Assembly: GCA_023630585.1 (NCBI GenBank)
Contig: CM042565.1
Span: 6,390,013 to 6,454,012, forward strand
DNA from: Cranoglanis bouderius
Lineage: Eukaryota > Chordata > Actinopteri > Siluriformes > Cranoglanididae
Length of the DNA stretch: 64,000 bases
Direction of reading: 5' to 3'
Below the pieces are notes generated by a model that saw only the letters and a list, made by a program, of their open reading frames with translations, was not told the DNA's origin and searched no databases. The translations under genes and the position numbers were made by a program. How positions within the stretch are numbered: the first letter of the stretch is position 1; each line of letters opens with the position of its first letter. Below are positions 1 through 12,620 of this stretch, piece by piece.

Positions 1-247
1 GTGAAAATGGCTTTTTCTGTCTTCAACCCCATATTTTTAGCTTTTCTTGTGCTCCAGATCAGAACACAGCTTATTCACTCTGAAATACTGAAAAAAAAAA
101 ATCGAAATAGTGCATCTTTAAGTACTAATAATTGACCATAGTTGAGAAAATGGAATGAATTTGGCAAATACAAATCAAATTGTGAGACACTGGCAGTCAG
201 TCTGCTTTTTACTAGCAGTAAAAGGAAACATATATAGATTTATGTGA

Positions 248-249
248 TG

Positions 250-325
<76 letters not shown>
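248..325. repeat. (TAA)n microsatellite
   Basis: About 26 uninterrupted copies of a TAA/ATA trinucleotide. Nothing else is recognisable in bases 1-247. Confidence 0.95.
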
Positions 326-327
<2 letters not shown>

Positions 328-360
328 GAGCCATGATTTGATGACAAGCTATTAAACCAT

Positions 361-1010
361 TAGTTAGTTGCATCTTGGGGTCAGAAAGTCTCCAATCTAC
401 AATCCGAAGTCACCTACATCACCACAAGTTGTTTGGAAGGGTTTCAAGAAAAAACCCTCTACTCTCATCCAAAAACAAACTCAAGCGTCTTCAGTTTGCC
501 AGACACTACTGGAACTTCAAATGGGATTGGGTTCTATGGTCAGATGAAACCAAAATAGAGCTTTTCGTCAACACCAGAGGTTGTTTTGGCACACACACAG
601 AGGTAGCCATATGGAAAAGTACCTCATGCCCACGGTTAAATATGGTGGTGGCTCTTTAATGTTTTGGGGCTGTTCTTCTGCCAGAGGACCTGGACATTTT
701 GTTTGGATACATGGTATCATGGACTCTATCAAATATCACCAGATATTAAATGAAAACCTGATTGCCTCTGCCAGAAAGCTTAAAATGGGTCATGGTTGGA
801 TCTTCCAGCAACACAATGATCCAAAACATACATCAAAATCAAAACAAAAATTGTTTACTGACCACAAAATCAAGGTCCTGCCATGGCCCTCCCAGTCCCC
901 TGACTTGAAACCCATAGAAAACCTGTGGGGTGAACTGAAGAGGAGAGTCTATCAGCATGGACCTCAAAATTTGAAGGATCTGTAGAGATTCTGTATGGAG
1001 CAGTGGTCTG
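361..1010 (+). pseudogene. Tc1-like transposase, truncated and frameshifted
   Basis: This is the C-terminal two thirds of a Tc1/mariner DD34E transposase, the nuclease that cuts and pastes its own element at TA sites. Two overlapping frames (375-659 and 581-985) carry it, so there is a frameshift near 580. The first catalytic Asp is in WSDETK, the second in HNDPKHTS and the Glu in PIENLWG, in the usual order and spacing. The N-terminal paired-like DNA-binding domain and both terminal inverted repeats are missing. I call it a dead Tc1 remnant, different in sequence from the other Tc1 families in the window. Confidence 0.88.
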
Positions 1011-2272
<1,262 letters not shown>

Positions 2273-2619
2273 CCTGAAATATATATTTCATTTATTTAAA
2301 AAAAAATTAAAATAATTATAAAAAAAGGAAGAAAAAGGGCAGGTGCTCAATCCCCCTTTGATGTCTGTGTGTGCACGTTCCTGCTTACCGCTCACCTTCT
2401 CTGACTCTGCCCTCCATTCACAAACTGGTACTCTGAGCATGTCCCCACTTCCACACTTATAAGTCTGTTCAAACTTTTTATTTCCAATCAAAATGCGGGA
2501 CATCATCTCAAGTTGGGATGTGGGACATACTGATCATTGAATGAGGAAAATGTGGTGTTTGATGCTGTCATGTGGGGTAGTAAAGCGAGAACGTAATCGG
2601 GAATGCCAAATCAAAATGA

Positions 2620-3085
2620 CTTGAAAGACTTCCAAGTCCAAGTCAAGTCTTGAGTCAGTTGTTCACGAGTCCAAGTCAAGTCGCAAGTCATTTTTTTTGC
2701 GACTTAAGTGCAACTCGAGTCCAAGTCGCAGACTCTATCTCTGGTTCAGGACACTGTATGTCTATGCAGAGAACCACATGGCTCTGACAGCGCAGCTAGC
2801 TAATAGCAGAATGCCTCCTTGCTTCAGACACGCCCCCTTCTGAGTCATGCCAGTGAAAGCTGGCCATGGTTTATTTTATAGATTTAATTTAATTAAAAAA
2901 ATTAACTAATTTTAAACTGTAAATCCACATTTTTCGCAGACAATAGATTAAATAGATAGATTAATAGTAAGATTAAAATTAAAATACAACACTAAAAAAA
3001 TGGGTACAGATATAGAGACACATATGTAAATAGTATGTCTTGGACTTGACTTGGCTTTTGCAGACTTAGACTCAAGTTACTGGAT
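2620..3085. repeat. Dispersed repeat built on GTCCAAGTCAAGTC words
   Basis: The word CCAAGTCAAGTC recurs within 2637-2690, with further GAGTCCAAGTCGC forms to 2733. Its inverse GACTTGACTTGG occurs at about 3043-3054, giving loose inverted ends. It resembles dispersed low-complexity elements of fish genomes, probably a non-autonomous DNA transposon. The class is not determined. Confidence 0.5.
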
Positions 3086-3659
3086 TGAATTGCAGCCCAC
3101 AGTGAGGTTGCCATAAAAGTCATGCCTCTAAATTTGGCAACACTTTATATGTAGGTGACAGACATACCCCAGCTATTTCAAATATGCCAAACAGGTTTTT
3201 GGCATATCATGTTACAGCTAGATTCTTTTATCGAAGTAATCTTGCTGTAACATGGATTATTGAAATAATTATAATAATAATAATAATAAATTGTATACTA
3301 TTCTTTTTTTAATTAATGTAACAATACTATATCATATATCTTTGTCACTTGGGATTTCTCACCTAAATGTAAAGACAAAATCAACAAAACAAAACAAAAA
3401 TCTTCATAATAAAAACGTTCATAAACACATGTATTTACTAAAAAAGTAGCAGTATAACAATACACAAAATTAAAAATTGATACGATAAAATAGAGTGGTG
3501 TCTCAATATGATACATTTTTAATAGAGCAAAAATAAACATTGCCTGAATGTGCCTTAGGTTTCCATTAATTAATTAAAGCATTCAACAAAAGTACAATAA
3601 CTGAAACTTATTAACGATACAGTCATTGTGTGATCCATTCTGACTTTTAGCAGCATATA
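3086..3659. other. AT-rich intergenic DNA
   Basis: AT-rich sequence with a short (TAA)n tract at about 3271-3289 and no convincing coding frame. Confidence 0.4.
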
Positions 3660-4918
3660 CAGTCATGTGAAAAAAATAAGTACTTTTAAGTATTTTTTTT
3701 CTTTTCTACATATTTGGACAAGCAAATATTTGATCATCTTTGAAACAGTGCCTATTAATAGAGGTGATGCACTATTAAATGACACATACAATTGACATTT
3801 TGTAATTTTTACAATTTAAATTAACAAAAAACAGATCAATCACATGGAAAAAGTAAGTACACCCCTACATTTATCACACCCTCAAATCCATAAAATTAGA
3901 ATCAGGTGATCAAGGTGCCAGTGATTAGAACCTGCTTAGGGAGTGAAGGTGGAACCTGTCTTATTTATACTCCTCTCATATCTAGTGTCTGGTGTTCCCT
4001 TTGCTATTGAGGTGTGTGGTGTCATCATGCCAAGATCTAAAAAGTTCTGTAAGGCCTTCAGAAAAAAGGTTGTAAATGCCTGATTCTGGCAAGGGATTTG
4101 AAAAGATCTCCAAATTATTTGAAATACATCTTTCCACTGTAAGGAAAATCATCTACAAGTGGTGCAGATTTCAAACAATCCAATTTGTTCAGGACTGGCT
4201 GTGCCAGCAAATTCAGCCCAAGAGCAGTCCGTCTGATGCAAAAAAAAAAAAAAAAAAAAAAGGCCCCAAGAAACCCAAAATTTAATCAAGGATCTGCTAG
4301 TAAGTCAACTGTTGGTGTCAAAGTGCATGCTTCTGCAATCAAGACCAGGCCTTTTGGAATAATGTGCTCTGGACAGATGAAACAAAGATAGAGTTGTTTG
4401 GCCCCAGTTACAGCAGACCAAAGACAGCTTTTCAGGAGAAGCACCTCATACCAGCTGTGAAGCATGGTGGTGGAAATGTTATGGTTTGGGGTTGCTTTGT
4501 TGCCTCAGGGACTGGACAGCTTGCATTCATTGATTCAACCATGAATTCTGCATCATATCAAATGCAAGAAAACCCTCAAACATCTTGCAACTGAAAGAAT
4601 GTTGCATGGAAGAGTGGTCAAAAATTCCAGCAAGCCTTGTGGACAATTATGCAAAATGCCTACAAGAAGTTATTTCTGTCAAAGGGGGCAATACTAGCTT
4701 CTGAGGCCAAGGGTGTACTTTCCACGGAAGAATATCACATCTATTGATATTTCTGTTAAATAAATGATTGAAAAAGCAATTTCCCTTGTGGTTTTGGTCA
4801 ATATATATCAACTTTATTAATAGGCACTGTTTCAAAGATGATCAAATGTTTGCTTGTCCAAATATATCAAAAACACCAACAATTTCCATAGGATGTACTT
4901 ATTTTTTCCACATGAATC
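3660..4918 (+). mobile_element. Tc1-like element, family D, near full length but decayed
   Basis: The left end starts CAGTCATGTG after a TA. The right end reads CACATGA before TA, the inverse of the left end with a few changes. About 100 bp at each end are inverted copies of each other, for example the word TTTGAAACAGTGCC at 3740-3753 and its complement near 4826-4839. Length of 1.26 kb fits a Tc1 element. A minus-strand half copy of the same family lies at 34895-35439. Confidence 0.85.
4028..4655 (+). pseudogene. Tc1-like transposase pseudogene inside family D element
   Basis: The frame opens with ATGCCAAGATCTAAA and shows the helix-turn-helix part (STVRKIIYKW at about 4136-4165). A stop near 4080, a run of 22 A at 4239-4260 and later frameshifts break it. 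The first catalytic region reads WTDETKIELFG (4367-4399), followed by KHGGGNVMVWGCF. The second Asp and the Glu cannot be found after 4595, so the catalytic core is incomplete. It encodes no working transposase. Confidence 0.8.
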
Positions 4919-4920
4919 TA

Positions 4921-5417
4921 TGAAACAAAAGCTATGTATTAGAATGTCACATAATTAAACATTTCTAGCTTCACTGACATGACTTCCCCATTCTGCTATT
5001 AGCTAGCTGTCAGAGTTCTCTGTAGCCCTAGATGTGTTTCTGAATCCTTTGTTCTCCACTACCAAATATGAACTTCCCAATCACAGCAGTGATTTCTTTA
5101 TCCCAGATTGAATCAGTGAGGAAAGGCTACCTAAATGCAGCAGAGAGTTTGCTGTGCATGTGTGTGTTTTTTATGCTTTCATCTCATTTTAGAGACAAAC
5201 ACAGAAGGGAAATGATGGATGTTATTACAGTATGTGTTGGACATGTGGTGTTGTGGTGTGTTGTACACATATTTGGTGATACGGCACACTGCAACCTTTC
5301 GGTCCACCACTCGATGGCCATCAGCATCGTAACTTACCAGGAACAGCGGGGACTGGGTGTGCAGCCCGTCTACAGACCACAGTCATGATGTCATTCCTCT
5401 GTGGTAGATTAAAGGTT
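4921..5417. other. Intergenic DNA without recognised gene
   Basis: A 106-codon plus-strand frame (5068-5388) has no recognisable domain and is treated as chance. Confidence 0.35.
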
Positions 5418-5546
5418 CACAGCAAAATCCCCAGTGTTGACTTAACACCTAGAGTGTTGAATTAACTCTTTCAGTGTTCATTCGTGTCCAACTGGACACG
5501 AATAAACGCTGTAGGTGTTAATTTAACACGATGGATTTTACTGTGT
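5418..5546. repeat. Foldback MITE
   Basis: The left arm (CACAGCAAAATCC then GTGTTGACTTAACACC) is matched by the inverted right arm (CACAGTAAAATCC then GTGTTAAATTAACACC). The centre is a perfect 10-bp stem, ATTCGTGTCC with its complement, around an AACT loop (5480-5503). The left arm has about 20 extra bases. Nearly the whole 129 bp can fold into one hairpin, as in palindromic fish MITEs. Confidence 0.75.
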
Positions 5547-5639
5547 TGGTGTGAGAATTGGATGGCCCTTGTTAAGGTCCAAATTGTGGCATGTACCAGG
5601 TACAACGAATACTCTGCCACTTTTTGAAACCACACTCCA

Positions 5640-6170
5640 AGTTGGAGAAATTTCAAAACTCTTTTCAATGAATTCAATTCAGTTGAACTCATTGAATGTC
5701 AATTTTAAACAATGGACACTGTCACAAAGAAGCTTTACAGAAATATAAAGATATAGATTTGGATTTAGAGCCATGCTAATGAGCAAGCAAGAGGTGACAG
5801 TTGCAAGGAAAAAAGTCCCTGGGACAACATGAGGAAGAAACCATGAGAGGTACCAGACTCAAAAGGGTAACCAACTTCTTTTGGGTGACACCGGATAGTG
5901 TGATTATGAGTCATTACTCTTCCACAACTTGATGCTACAAAGTCAAACAGTACTGAGTGCATTGAAATGATCTTCAGGATGAGCATCAGGGTCTTTTTTG
6001 ATTTTTTTTATCTTGAAATATATACTATCCAAGTGAAGTTATACACTGAAGGATGGATGAGACTTGGGCATAAACTGTTTTCTGTAAGTTCAATCTTTAG
6101 GCTATCCAAATGAGACCATCCAAAGCAATTTTTAGTGCATACATGTGGTACCATCCACAGCAATCTCACA
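5640..6170. repeat. Dispersed repeat, fish type
   Basis: The stretch reading AGCAAGCAAGAGGTGACAGT then GGAAGAAACC and ACCAGACTCAAAAGGG (about 5785-5870) resembles a block I know as widely dispersed in fish genomes. Boundaries and class are uncertain. Confidence 0.5.
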
Positions 6171-6429
6171 GGTAATCTTTAGGACACGTGTCGAACATGT
6201 GTTTGACCCGTGTGAACATGGAAAAAATAATAGTGAAACAGCCCGCAGTAGGCCTATACTCTTCACAATATGAAGATCAGCAGATCTGTAGCATAGCGAC
6301 TGCAATTGTACAGTGTGCAAACACATATCTTACGCGCTGTACAAGTTAACTAAAACCAACGAGTGACAGCCTTTTTTCCCTAAACTGCTGGGGAACAAAC
6401 ACAGTCTCAATATGGTGGAAGTGACCTAG

Positions 6430-6660
6430 ATAGCAGACCAATATTGAATCAATGTTAATGCATCAACCATTGAAATTAAAATTTAACATTGATTTTTCAT
6501 CAGGTTTGGACCCTGAAATAATGTTATTTCAACGATGAAAAATAGACCAAGATGGACATAAGATCAATATTTGTTCAACTTAAATTAAATCACTTATTTG
6601 ACACTGAATCAACATTGAAACAATATCAAATCAATCTTGCTTTATGTACAGCAGGATTCT
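6430..6660. repeat. Dispersed repeat rich in ATTGAATCAATGTT-type words
   Basis: Words such as ATTGAATCAATG and GAATCAACATTG recur in both orientations across 230 bp, typical of palindromic non-autonomous DNA elements in fish. Confidence 0.45.
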
Positions 6661-7210
6661 ATGCCAGTAAATCATGTCCGTTTTGACTCCTTTCAATCAG
6701 AGACCATGTAGAGCTGCAATTAACATGGTTTTGAACCAAAAAGTCACTAACTCAAACAAAGTAAATACAACCTCCTTCAATTTACATGCAAATGTATTTA
6801 TTTATGCTCCCAAACTGTTTGAACAGGAAATAACATCACATTCAGGAAAAACAAGAGGCTCTAAAAATGGTATTTCATGGTGACTTTAAAATGTATAGAG
6901 CTTAAAATACATCTTATGTACAGATTATGATAAACTGGATAACAAAGTGACTTAAAACAATTAGATGTAATTGTTAATTCTGAAGAATCTAACTGCCAGG
7001 AGAAGACTCCATGACAAACCATGACAACGTATAACAAATGCAACCTGCATTGGCAAAATGGAAGTAAATGCATATGGAAACTCAACAACAAAGACAGAAA
7101 CACCACCGTATTACAGACTGAAACATTACCACTGTTCACTGTTCAGGACTTGAAACTGTTCAAGGACTGAAGCTACTCTTCTGATGAGAAAAGGATGGCC
7201 TTACTCCTCA
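6661..7210. other. Intergenic DNA without recognised gene
   Basis: Short frames only. Nothing recognisable before the exon-like segment that follows on the minus strand. Confidence 0.35.
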
Positions 7211-7362
7211 TTAAATACTCCGGGATTTAACTCCGGGGTTTCCACCACAAGCAATGTCCCCAAGCCATTCAGGGGCATAACGGAGCCATTTTTGCACTGT
7301 CACAGCAAAGACAAACTCTGAGGCCTCCTTTTTCTCAGCTTTCACTTGTTGTTGTAAGGCAT
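7211..7362 (-). CDS. Possible orphan terminal exon, unknown protein
   Basis: Reading the minus strand, a pyrimidine-rich tract ending CTTTAG precedes an open frame of about 50 codons that ends at a TAA (7213-7211). The peptide begins DALQQQVKAEKKEASEFV and contains KWLRYAPEWLGD, ending in NPGVKSRSI. The composition looks protein-like: an amphipathic charged start, then a Trp-rich stretch. No upstream exon was found at higher coordinates, which are dispersed repeat. It may be the last exon of a host gene, a transposon gene, or chance. I do not recognise the family. Confidence 0.35.
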
Positions 7363-7549
7363 CTAAAGAATAAAAAACAAACAGGAAGTTAGAGTAGAGT
7401 AGTGTATGATTGAGAGAAGGTGGGTCCTAAATATTTGGAAATGTGACTAACTATGTTACAAATGTACCACAAAATTAAGTGCAACTTGAAATTTGATAAA
7501 ATGTTTATGTTGAAGTTAAAACCCACTGAATTCAAATTTAAGACTATTT

Positions 7550-8340
7550 AAAGGGGTCATGACATGACTTTTATTATTTAAATATGTTCCCTGAGGTTCA
7601 CTTATAAATGTTAGTAAAGTTTTTTTTGCACAAAAAAGGAAAAAAAAAAATCATATATTCGCCAAAAATAATTCTTTTCAACCCTCATTTTGACACATAA
7701 TCCTCCTACACAATATGGGACGTCTGTAAAAAAAAAAAAAAGCATCCACTCCTTCGGAAGGCTGTACAGCGATGCAAACGCACTGTCTAAACTGGATGCA
7801 TCAAACCGAACGTTCCAAAAGATCAGCTCCTTTCCTCATCCATATGGCCTGTTGTGAGGAGTAGCTAAAGCGCATGGAGTACATCAGAAATAGTACCGGG
7901 CATCTGTCTACTGTCCATATCCAGTGCAGTCAGAGTCATTGATTAGAATGGTTTCTATTTGCTTTTGACGCAACATGTCACATCACTCACGTCTGGTGTA
8001 GAGGAGGTGTAATTTTCAACATCCACATACAGCACAATGTCTGTCGAACTTCCCTAACAACTCAATCTTTGTAAAAACCAGTTTAAAAGTTGCAGTAAGC
8101 TTCAGGTGGCTGTTAACCTGAGTACCTCTCTGCTTGTCTGACCTGCTTTCTCGTTACCTCACTGCCGCTGTAGGGCTACTGAACTGATAAGGTGAAGTAG
8201 GCATAGGCTGACAAGCAGAAGTGTTGTTGTGGAGGCAGTCTAATGCAAATCGCTGCCCCTGTGCGATGTCACTCGAGTGATAGGCTGTAGCCTGTTTATC
8301 TGCTGCCTGGCCCTGGCTCTGTATTGTCACTGGTTAAATA
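7550..8340. repeat. Dispersed repeat starting AAAGGGGTCATGACATGAC
   Basis: The opening words, the TTCCCTGAGGTTCACTTATAA stretch and the following A-rich tract match a repeat common upstream of other fish genes. The right boundary is unclear and no coding frame is supported. Confidence 0.5.
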
Positions 8341-8665
8341 GGCTTGTTCTGAGACTATGAACTATGCTTCAAGAAATGAGAGCAGCATTTTCCCGAGTGG
8401 GATGAATATTGTCCAGCCGTAAAAGTCCAGGTTTGCTCCAATTATCTATGAACTCCACATTATTTTTTTCTATTCACTGTTTTCATGTGGATGGATGTTT
8501 TGGTAAAAAATTGCATGAACCTGTGCATGCCCATTGTGGTTTTGTATCTGTTATGAATGTGCCAGGACTTTGTTTATCATGGCTGCTTACTAGGTTGTTA
8601 CTTAATGCACTGTATTTTTTTTTAATTTTACAGTGTTTGCAATGTAACACCACTCTGGTGATTTT
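8341..8665. other. Intergenic DNA without recognised gene
   Basis: Frames on both strands overlap without family resemblance. Confidence 0.3.
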
Positions 8666-8669
8666 TTTT

Positions 8670-8742
8670 TGCCAAATGCAACCCTGACCAGGATAAAGCA
8701 GGTACATAAAATGAATAAATGAATGAATGAATTAGTGAATGA
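8670..8742 (+). repeat. SINE/LINE 3' tail with (GAAT)n
   Basis: CCCTGACCAGGATAAAGCAG followed by imperfect GAAT repeats is the usual 3' tail of an abundant fish retroposon family. Only the tail is recognised. Confidence 0.55.
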
Positions 8743-8854
8743 ACTTTTGGCCATGTTGTGGTTGTTCACTATTTCAGCTTTTTCTACAGCCCAATACACA
8801 GCTCTCAACATTATTGTTGAGGCATGTCAGTTTTTGACATACTATCACCACCTA

Positions 8855-9990
8855 CAGTTGCAATCTAAATTATTCAACCCCCATTGCAAATCAGGTTTAT
8901 TGTCAAGATTTACAGACTTTCAGCTGTTTGCAATGAACAAATCAAACAAAAGCAATTGAAATTAGTTCAACACAACAAATGCTTCAAATGGTTTCCCCAA
9001 ATTCAACAGAAAATGCAACTTATAATGACTTCTCCAGTTTCAAAATTATTCAACCCCTTCATGGCAAGCATCTTTAGTACTTAGTAGAGCACCCTTTTGC
9101 TGTTATGGCCTGCTGCAAATGAGATGCATAGCCAGACACCAGCTTCTGGAAGCATTCCTGAGGAATCTTAACCCATTCCTCATGAGCAATTGCTTCAAAT
9201 TCAGTAATACACTTGAGTTTGCGTGCTGCAACCGCCTTCTTCAAATCCCACCAGAGATTTTCTATAGGGTTGAAGTCAGGTGACTGTGATGGCCATGTAG
9301 AATCTTCCAGGACTTATTCTGCAACCAAGCCTTTGAATTTGAGGCATGCTTGGGATCGTTGTCCTGTTGAGAGGTCCAATGATGCCTAAAGTTCAGCTTC
9401 CTCACAGACGACATGACGTTTTCTTGTAGGATTTCCTGATACTTCCATGAATCCATCTTGCCTTCCACACGCTGCAGGTTTCCAGTGCCAGAGGATGAAA
9501 AGCAGCCCCAGAGCATCACTGAGCCACCACCATGCTTGACTGTGGACTTTCTGTGTTCTTTATTCATTCTTCTTTCTACAGACATACCGCTGATCCATCC
9601 TGCCGAAAAGTTCGTTTTGTTTCATCGGTCCACAGAACAGAATCCCAAAACTTCTGTGGCTTATATATGATTTTGAGCAGACTTTTCTAGTGCTTTTGGG
9701 TCAGTAGTGGTGTATGTCTTGGACTTCTGGCATGGAAACCTTCTGCATTTAGTACGCACCATACTGTGCTCATTGAAACCTCAGTGTCTGTTGCCACCAA
9801 GTACTTGCTGCAGGTCTTTTGCAGTCACTCGAGGGTTTTTTTTTTACAACCTGCCTTCTCAGAAATCTGGTTGCAGCCGTTGATAGCTTCCTTTTTCTGC
9901 CAGGTATTTCATATATTTTCTGCCCCTAGCCAGTTCAGGTATTTCATATGTTTCAAGTCAAGCACACCTGGTGCAACTAATGAAGCCCTT
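8855..9990 (-). mobile_element. Tc1-like element, family F, truncated
   Basis: One end begins CAGTTGCAATCTAAA directly after TA (8853-8854). The minus-strand transposase reading follows from about 9075. The other end is lost where a second Tc1 fragment begins near 9990-10020, so the element is truncated by or fused to its neighbour. Confidence 0.8.
9075..9660 (-). pseudogene. Tc1-like transposase pseudogene, family F
   Basis: Minus-strand frames show KHGGGSVMLWGCF, NLQRVEGKMDSWKYQEIL, then the second catalytic Asp in QQDNDPKHAS. The region around 9240-9300 corresponds to the third catalytic block (SPDFNPIENLW-like), but the ORF ends at 9262 after a frameshift and the Glu is reached only in another frame. 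Stops also separate the N-terminal part beyond 9600. It is inactive. Its sequence differs from families A, B, D and E. Confidence 0.8.
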
Positions 9991-10019
9991 GATTAGTTGC
10001 ATCAAGTGTACTTGAGACA

Positions 10020-10500
10020 ACACCTGTTTTGCATATTTGTGCCTCTCCACTCTTCCTCCAGACTCTGGAACCTAGATTTCCAAATGAAATGCAAAATTTA
10101 CATTCATCTGAAAAGAGGACTTTGGACCACTGAGCAACTGTCCAGTTCTTTTTCTCCTTAGCCCAGGTAAGACGCTTCTGACATTGTCTCTGGTTTAGGA
10201 GTGGCTTGACACTAGGATGCGACACTTGTAGCCCATTTCCTGGACATGTCTGTGTGTGGTGGCTCTTGATGCACTCACTCCAGCCTCAATCCACTCCTTG
10301 TGAAGCTCCCCCAAGTTCTTGAATCGGCTGCAGTCATTCCTGTTGCTTGTGCACCCTACCAAACTTTTCCCTTCCAGTCAACTTTCCATGAATATTATTC
10401 CATGAATATTGTGGTTGTGTGTACTGAACCAGACTGAGAGATTAAAGGCTCAGGAAACCTTTGCAGGTGTTTTGAGTTAATTAGCTGACTAGAGCTCTTC
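10020..10500 (-). pseudogene. Tc1-like transposase N-terminal fragment, family E
   Basis: The minus-strand frame reads KPLLNQRQCQKRLTWAKEKK, WTVAQWSKVLFSDECKFCIS and GSRVWRKSGEAQ. This is the same protein as the family E copy at 20706-21672, including the first catalytic Asp (FSDE). Everything after that block is absent. The flanking word GGAAACCTTTGCAGGTGTTT is shared with 21685-21705. Confidence 0.82.
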
Positions 10501-11442
10501 TCTGGTCAACATTCTGTATTATAAATTCTTTATTCAGACCTGCAAACTCACAAGAGGTGAAAAAGGTGACATGTTTATGAATGAAATTCCTGTAGGTGGG
10601 TCATGGTGGCATCCACCCCCAGAAGAAAATTTTTGTGATTTTTAACATTTAAATGAAGCATTCTGGTGCAATCTGACAAGAGAATAAAATGAAAAGTAAA
10701 CATTTGCTTTAGCTCTTTTTTCATTATCATAAAAGTTTGTTAAGGCTGATCCCAACTGCATCTGTCAACTTTAAATAATCCGCCAGAGCCGGTGTTTCGG
10801 TTTAAAGCAAAGACTCCAGCACACTTACTGATCGGAAAATACTAGAGACGTCCTCTGCCCCACACCACACCTGTAGCGGCTGCTAATTACATGATATATG
10901 ACCAAGGTGAAGCTCATACGCAAATATTAAAAACCCAATTGTTGTTTTTCAACTTTGAAACATAAAACTAAAGAAAAAATCCTTCACTAATTTTACATAT
11001 CTAAATTGAATACATTAGCAAACAACACTGATCATGTTAACAGGTAGCCATGGTCAACACAATCACTCATTAAAACACAGTGGGTCTTGTTTCATTACGT
11101 GTTCATTTTTATTTCCCTTAAAACTTTCGATAACGACGGACGTTAAAATCCGACAGAAATACGGATGCAGTGAGCGTTAATCTTAAACTCAGCAAAAGTA
11201 TTGCGATTCATTCTGAACTGACTGACATTAGCTTACGTGCTAACAAGCTTGCCAACAGGTTGGGAGAAGTTTGATGGTGTAATGTTAGGAAAAAATTTAT
11301 CACGGCACGCTTGACTTACTTACTAACCGACAAAGTAACTTGATTTGACAAGTTAACGTTACTGTAGCAACTAGTTACCTACGGTTAAGTTAGTCAGCAA
11401 ACTTACCTCAGAATTGTTGCAGTACAAGTCTGTAGTGGAAAA
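10501..11442. other. Intergenic DNA; possible splice donor on the minus strand
   Basis: No coding frame is supported. Between about 11290 and 11420 the text resembles a host 5' region (TAACGTTACTG), and the minus strand carries a consensus donor, GAG|GTAAGT, near 11406. The partner exon would lie where a hAT element now sits. Confidence 0.3.
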
Positions 11443-11930
11443 TAATGATGGGTCGTTCGCAGACGAGTCGGTTCTATGAGTCAGCTCCTTTTTAGTGAAT
11501 GATTGGAGCCGCCTCCTGTCTGAGAGCCGATTTAATTTTTTTTGTAAATTAATACAGAATAATTAATACAGAATAATAGGATGATCTTTTCGCCACACTG
11601 CTCAGCCACGCGCACTCCATGCACTGACTGAATGTTGTGTTGAGGTATATGTGCGTGCAACCATTTACGTGTGGTAACATTCTCCATTTTAATACATTGT
11701 AATACATGCATTTTTAATAACAAACAACATAAATGCAGAATGTAGAATTTGTAAGGTAAAAATATCATATGGAGCAGGGTCTTTGTGTTTTGGATAGTTC
11801 AGTATCAATAAAAGGTCCAATACACATGTGTAATAGTGTTTGATGTTTTTACATTATTTAAGGTTTTTATGCCAAACATAATATATAATTATGTAAAATT
11901 ATAAGGTTTAGTATAATTAGACTGAAAAAT
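11443..11930. mobile_element. Non-autonomous hAT element, left half (copy 1)
   Basis: It starts TAATGATGGG, a hAT-type terminal repeat, and matches copy 2 at 19974-20410 along about 430 bp (shared words CACGCGCACTCCATGCACTG and GGAGCAGGGTCTTTGTG). The right terminal repeat is absent. Copy 3 at 49752-49951 preserves that missing right end. Confidence 0.75.
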
Positions 11931-11999
11931 GTAACTCTTTGGATCTACACGATTCACATACATGACATATTTTGATTCAAAACGGTGAATTTTGCGGAA

Positions 12000-12220
12000 A
12001 AGCGACTAGTTTGCAGATATGTTGATTCTAATATTTTGATACTGGATTTTTGATTTCCATGAGCTGTAAGGCATAATCATCTAGATTAAAACAAAAAAAG
12101 GCTTGCAATATTTCACTTTATGTGTAATGAATCTAGAATATATGAAAGTTCCACTTTTTGAATTACATTACAGAAAAAAGGAACTTTTCCACGACATTCT
12201 AATTTTTTGAGATGCACCTG
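12000..12220. repeat. Terminal repeat remnant of a Tc1 family E-like MITE
   Basis: The end GAACTTTTCCACGACATTCT then GAGATGCACCTG stops at 12220 before TA, as at 21934. The inner part (from about 12055) is a different, probably non-autonomous, sequence. The left end is missing. Confidence 0.7.
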
Positions 12221-12224
12221 TAAA

Positions 12225-12620
12225 TGGTCTCACTCGGTACCTGAGCGAACTTTACATCTTTTATGATCCGCCACGCCTACTTCAATCAAAAGGTGCAGGC
12301 TATTTGTTGGTACCTCGAATAGTGAAGGCTACAGCAGGGGGAAGATCTTACTCTTACAAAGCCGCACAGTTATGGACCAGTCTTCCAATTAGTGTTCGGG
12401 ACTCAGACACAGTCTCAGTGTTTAAGTCCAGGCTGAAAACATATTTGTTTAGTCAAGCTTTTTTTGTGAATAGTTTTTTTCTTAGGTAAAGGAGCAGATC
12501 TAAAGGGCTCACAGGCATAGAGTGTTGTGGTGAACTGGAATGTTGGGATGCTTGTGTCCCTTAATTTACTGTCCACCCTGTTATGCTGATGAAAACTCTT
12601 CTGTAAAATAATGGACTTGT
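12225..12620 (+). pseudogene. LINE ORF2 C-terminus (L2/CR1-like), 5' truncated
   Basis: The frame through 12304-12489 reads SYSYKAAQLWTSLPISVRD then VFKSRLKTYLFSQAF. This is the conserved C-terminus of L2/CR1-type LINE reverse transcriptase proteins. Upstream codons continue in the same frame from the TA at 12222. The 3' untranslated tail (AGCAGATCTAAAGGG on) follows the stop at 12487. Only the last part of the LINE is present, as in typical 5'-truncated copies. Confidence 0.75.

Noticed and set aside
5068..5388. Plus-strand frame of 106 codons
   Set aside because: No recognisable motif; probably chance in unique DNA.
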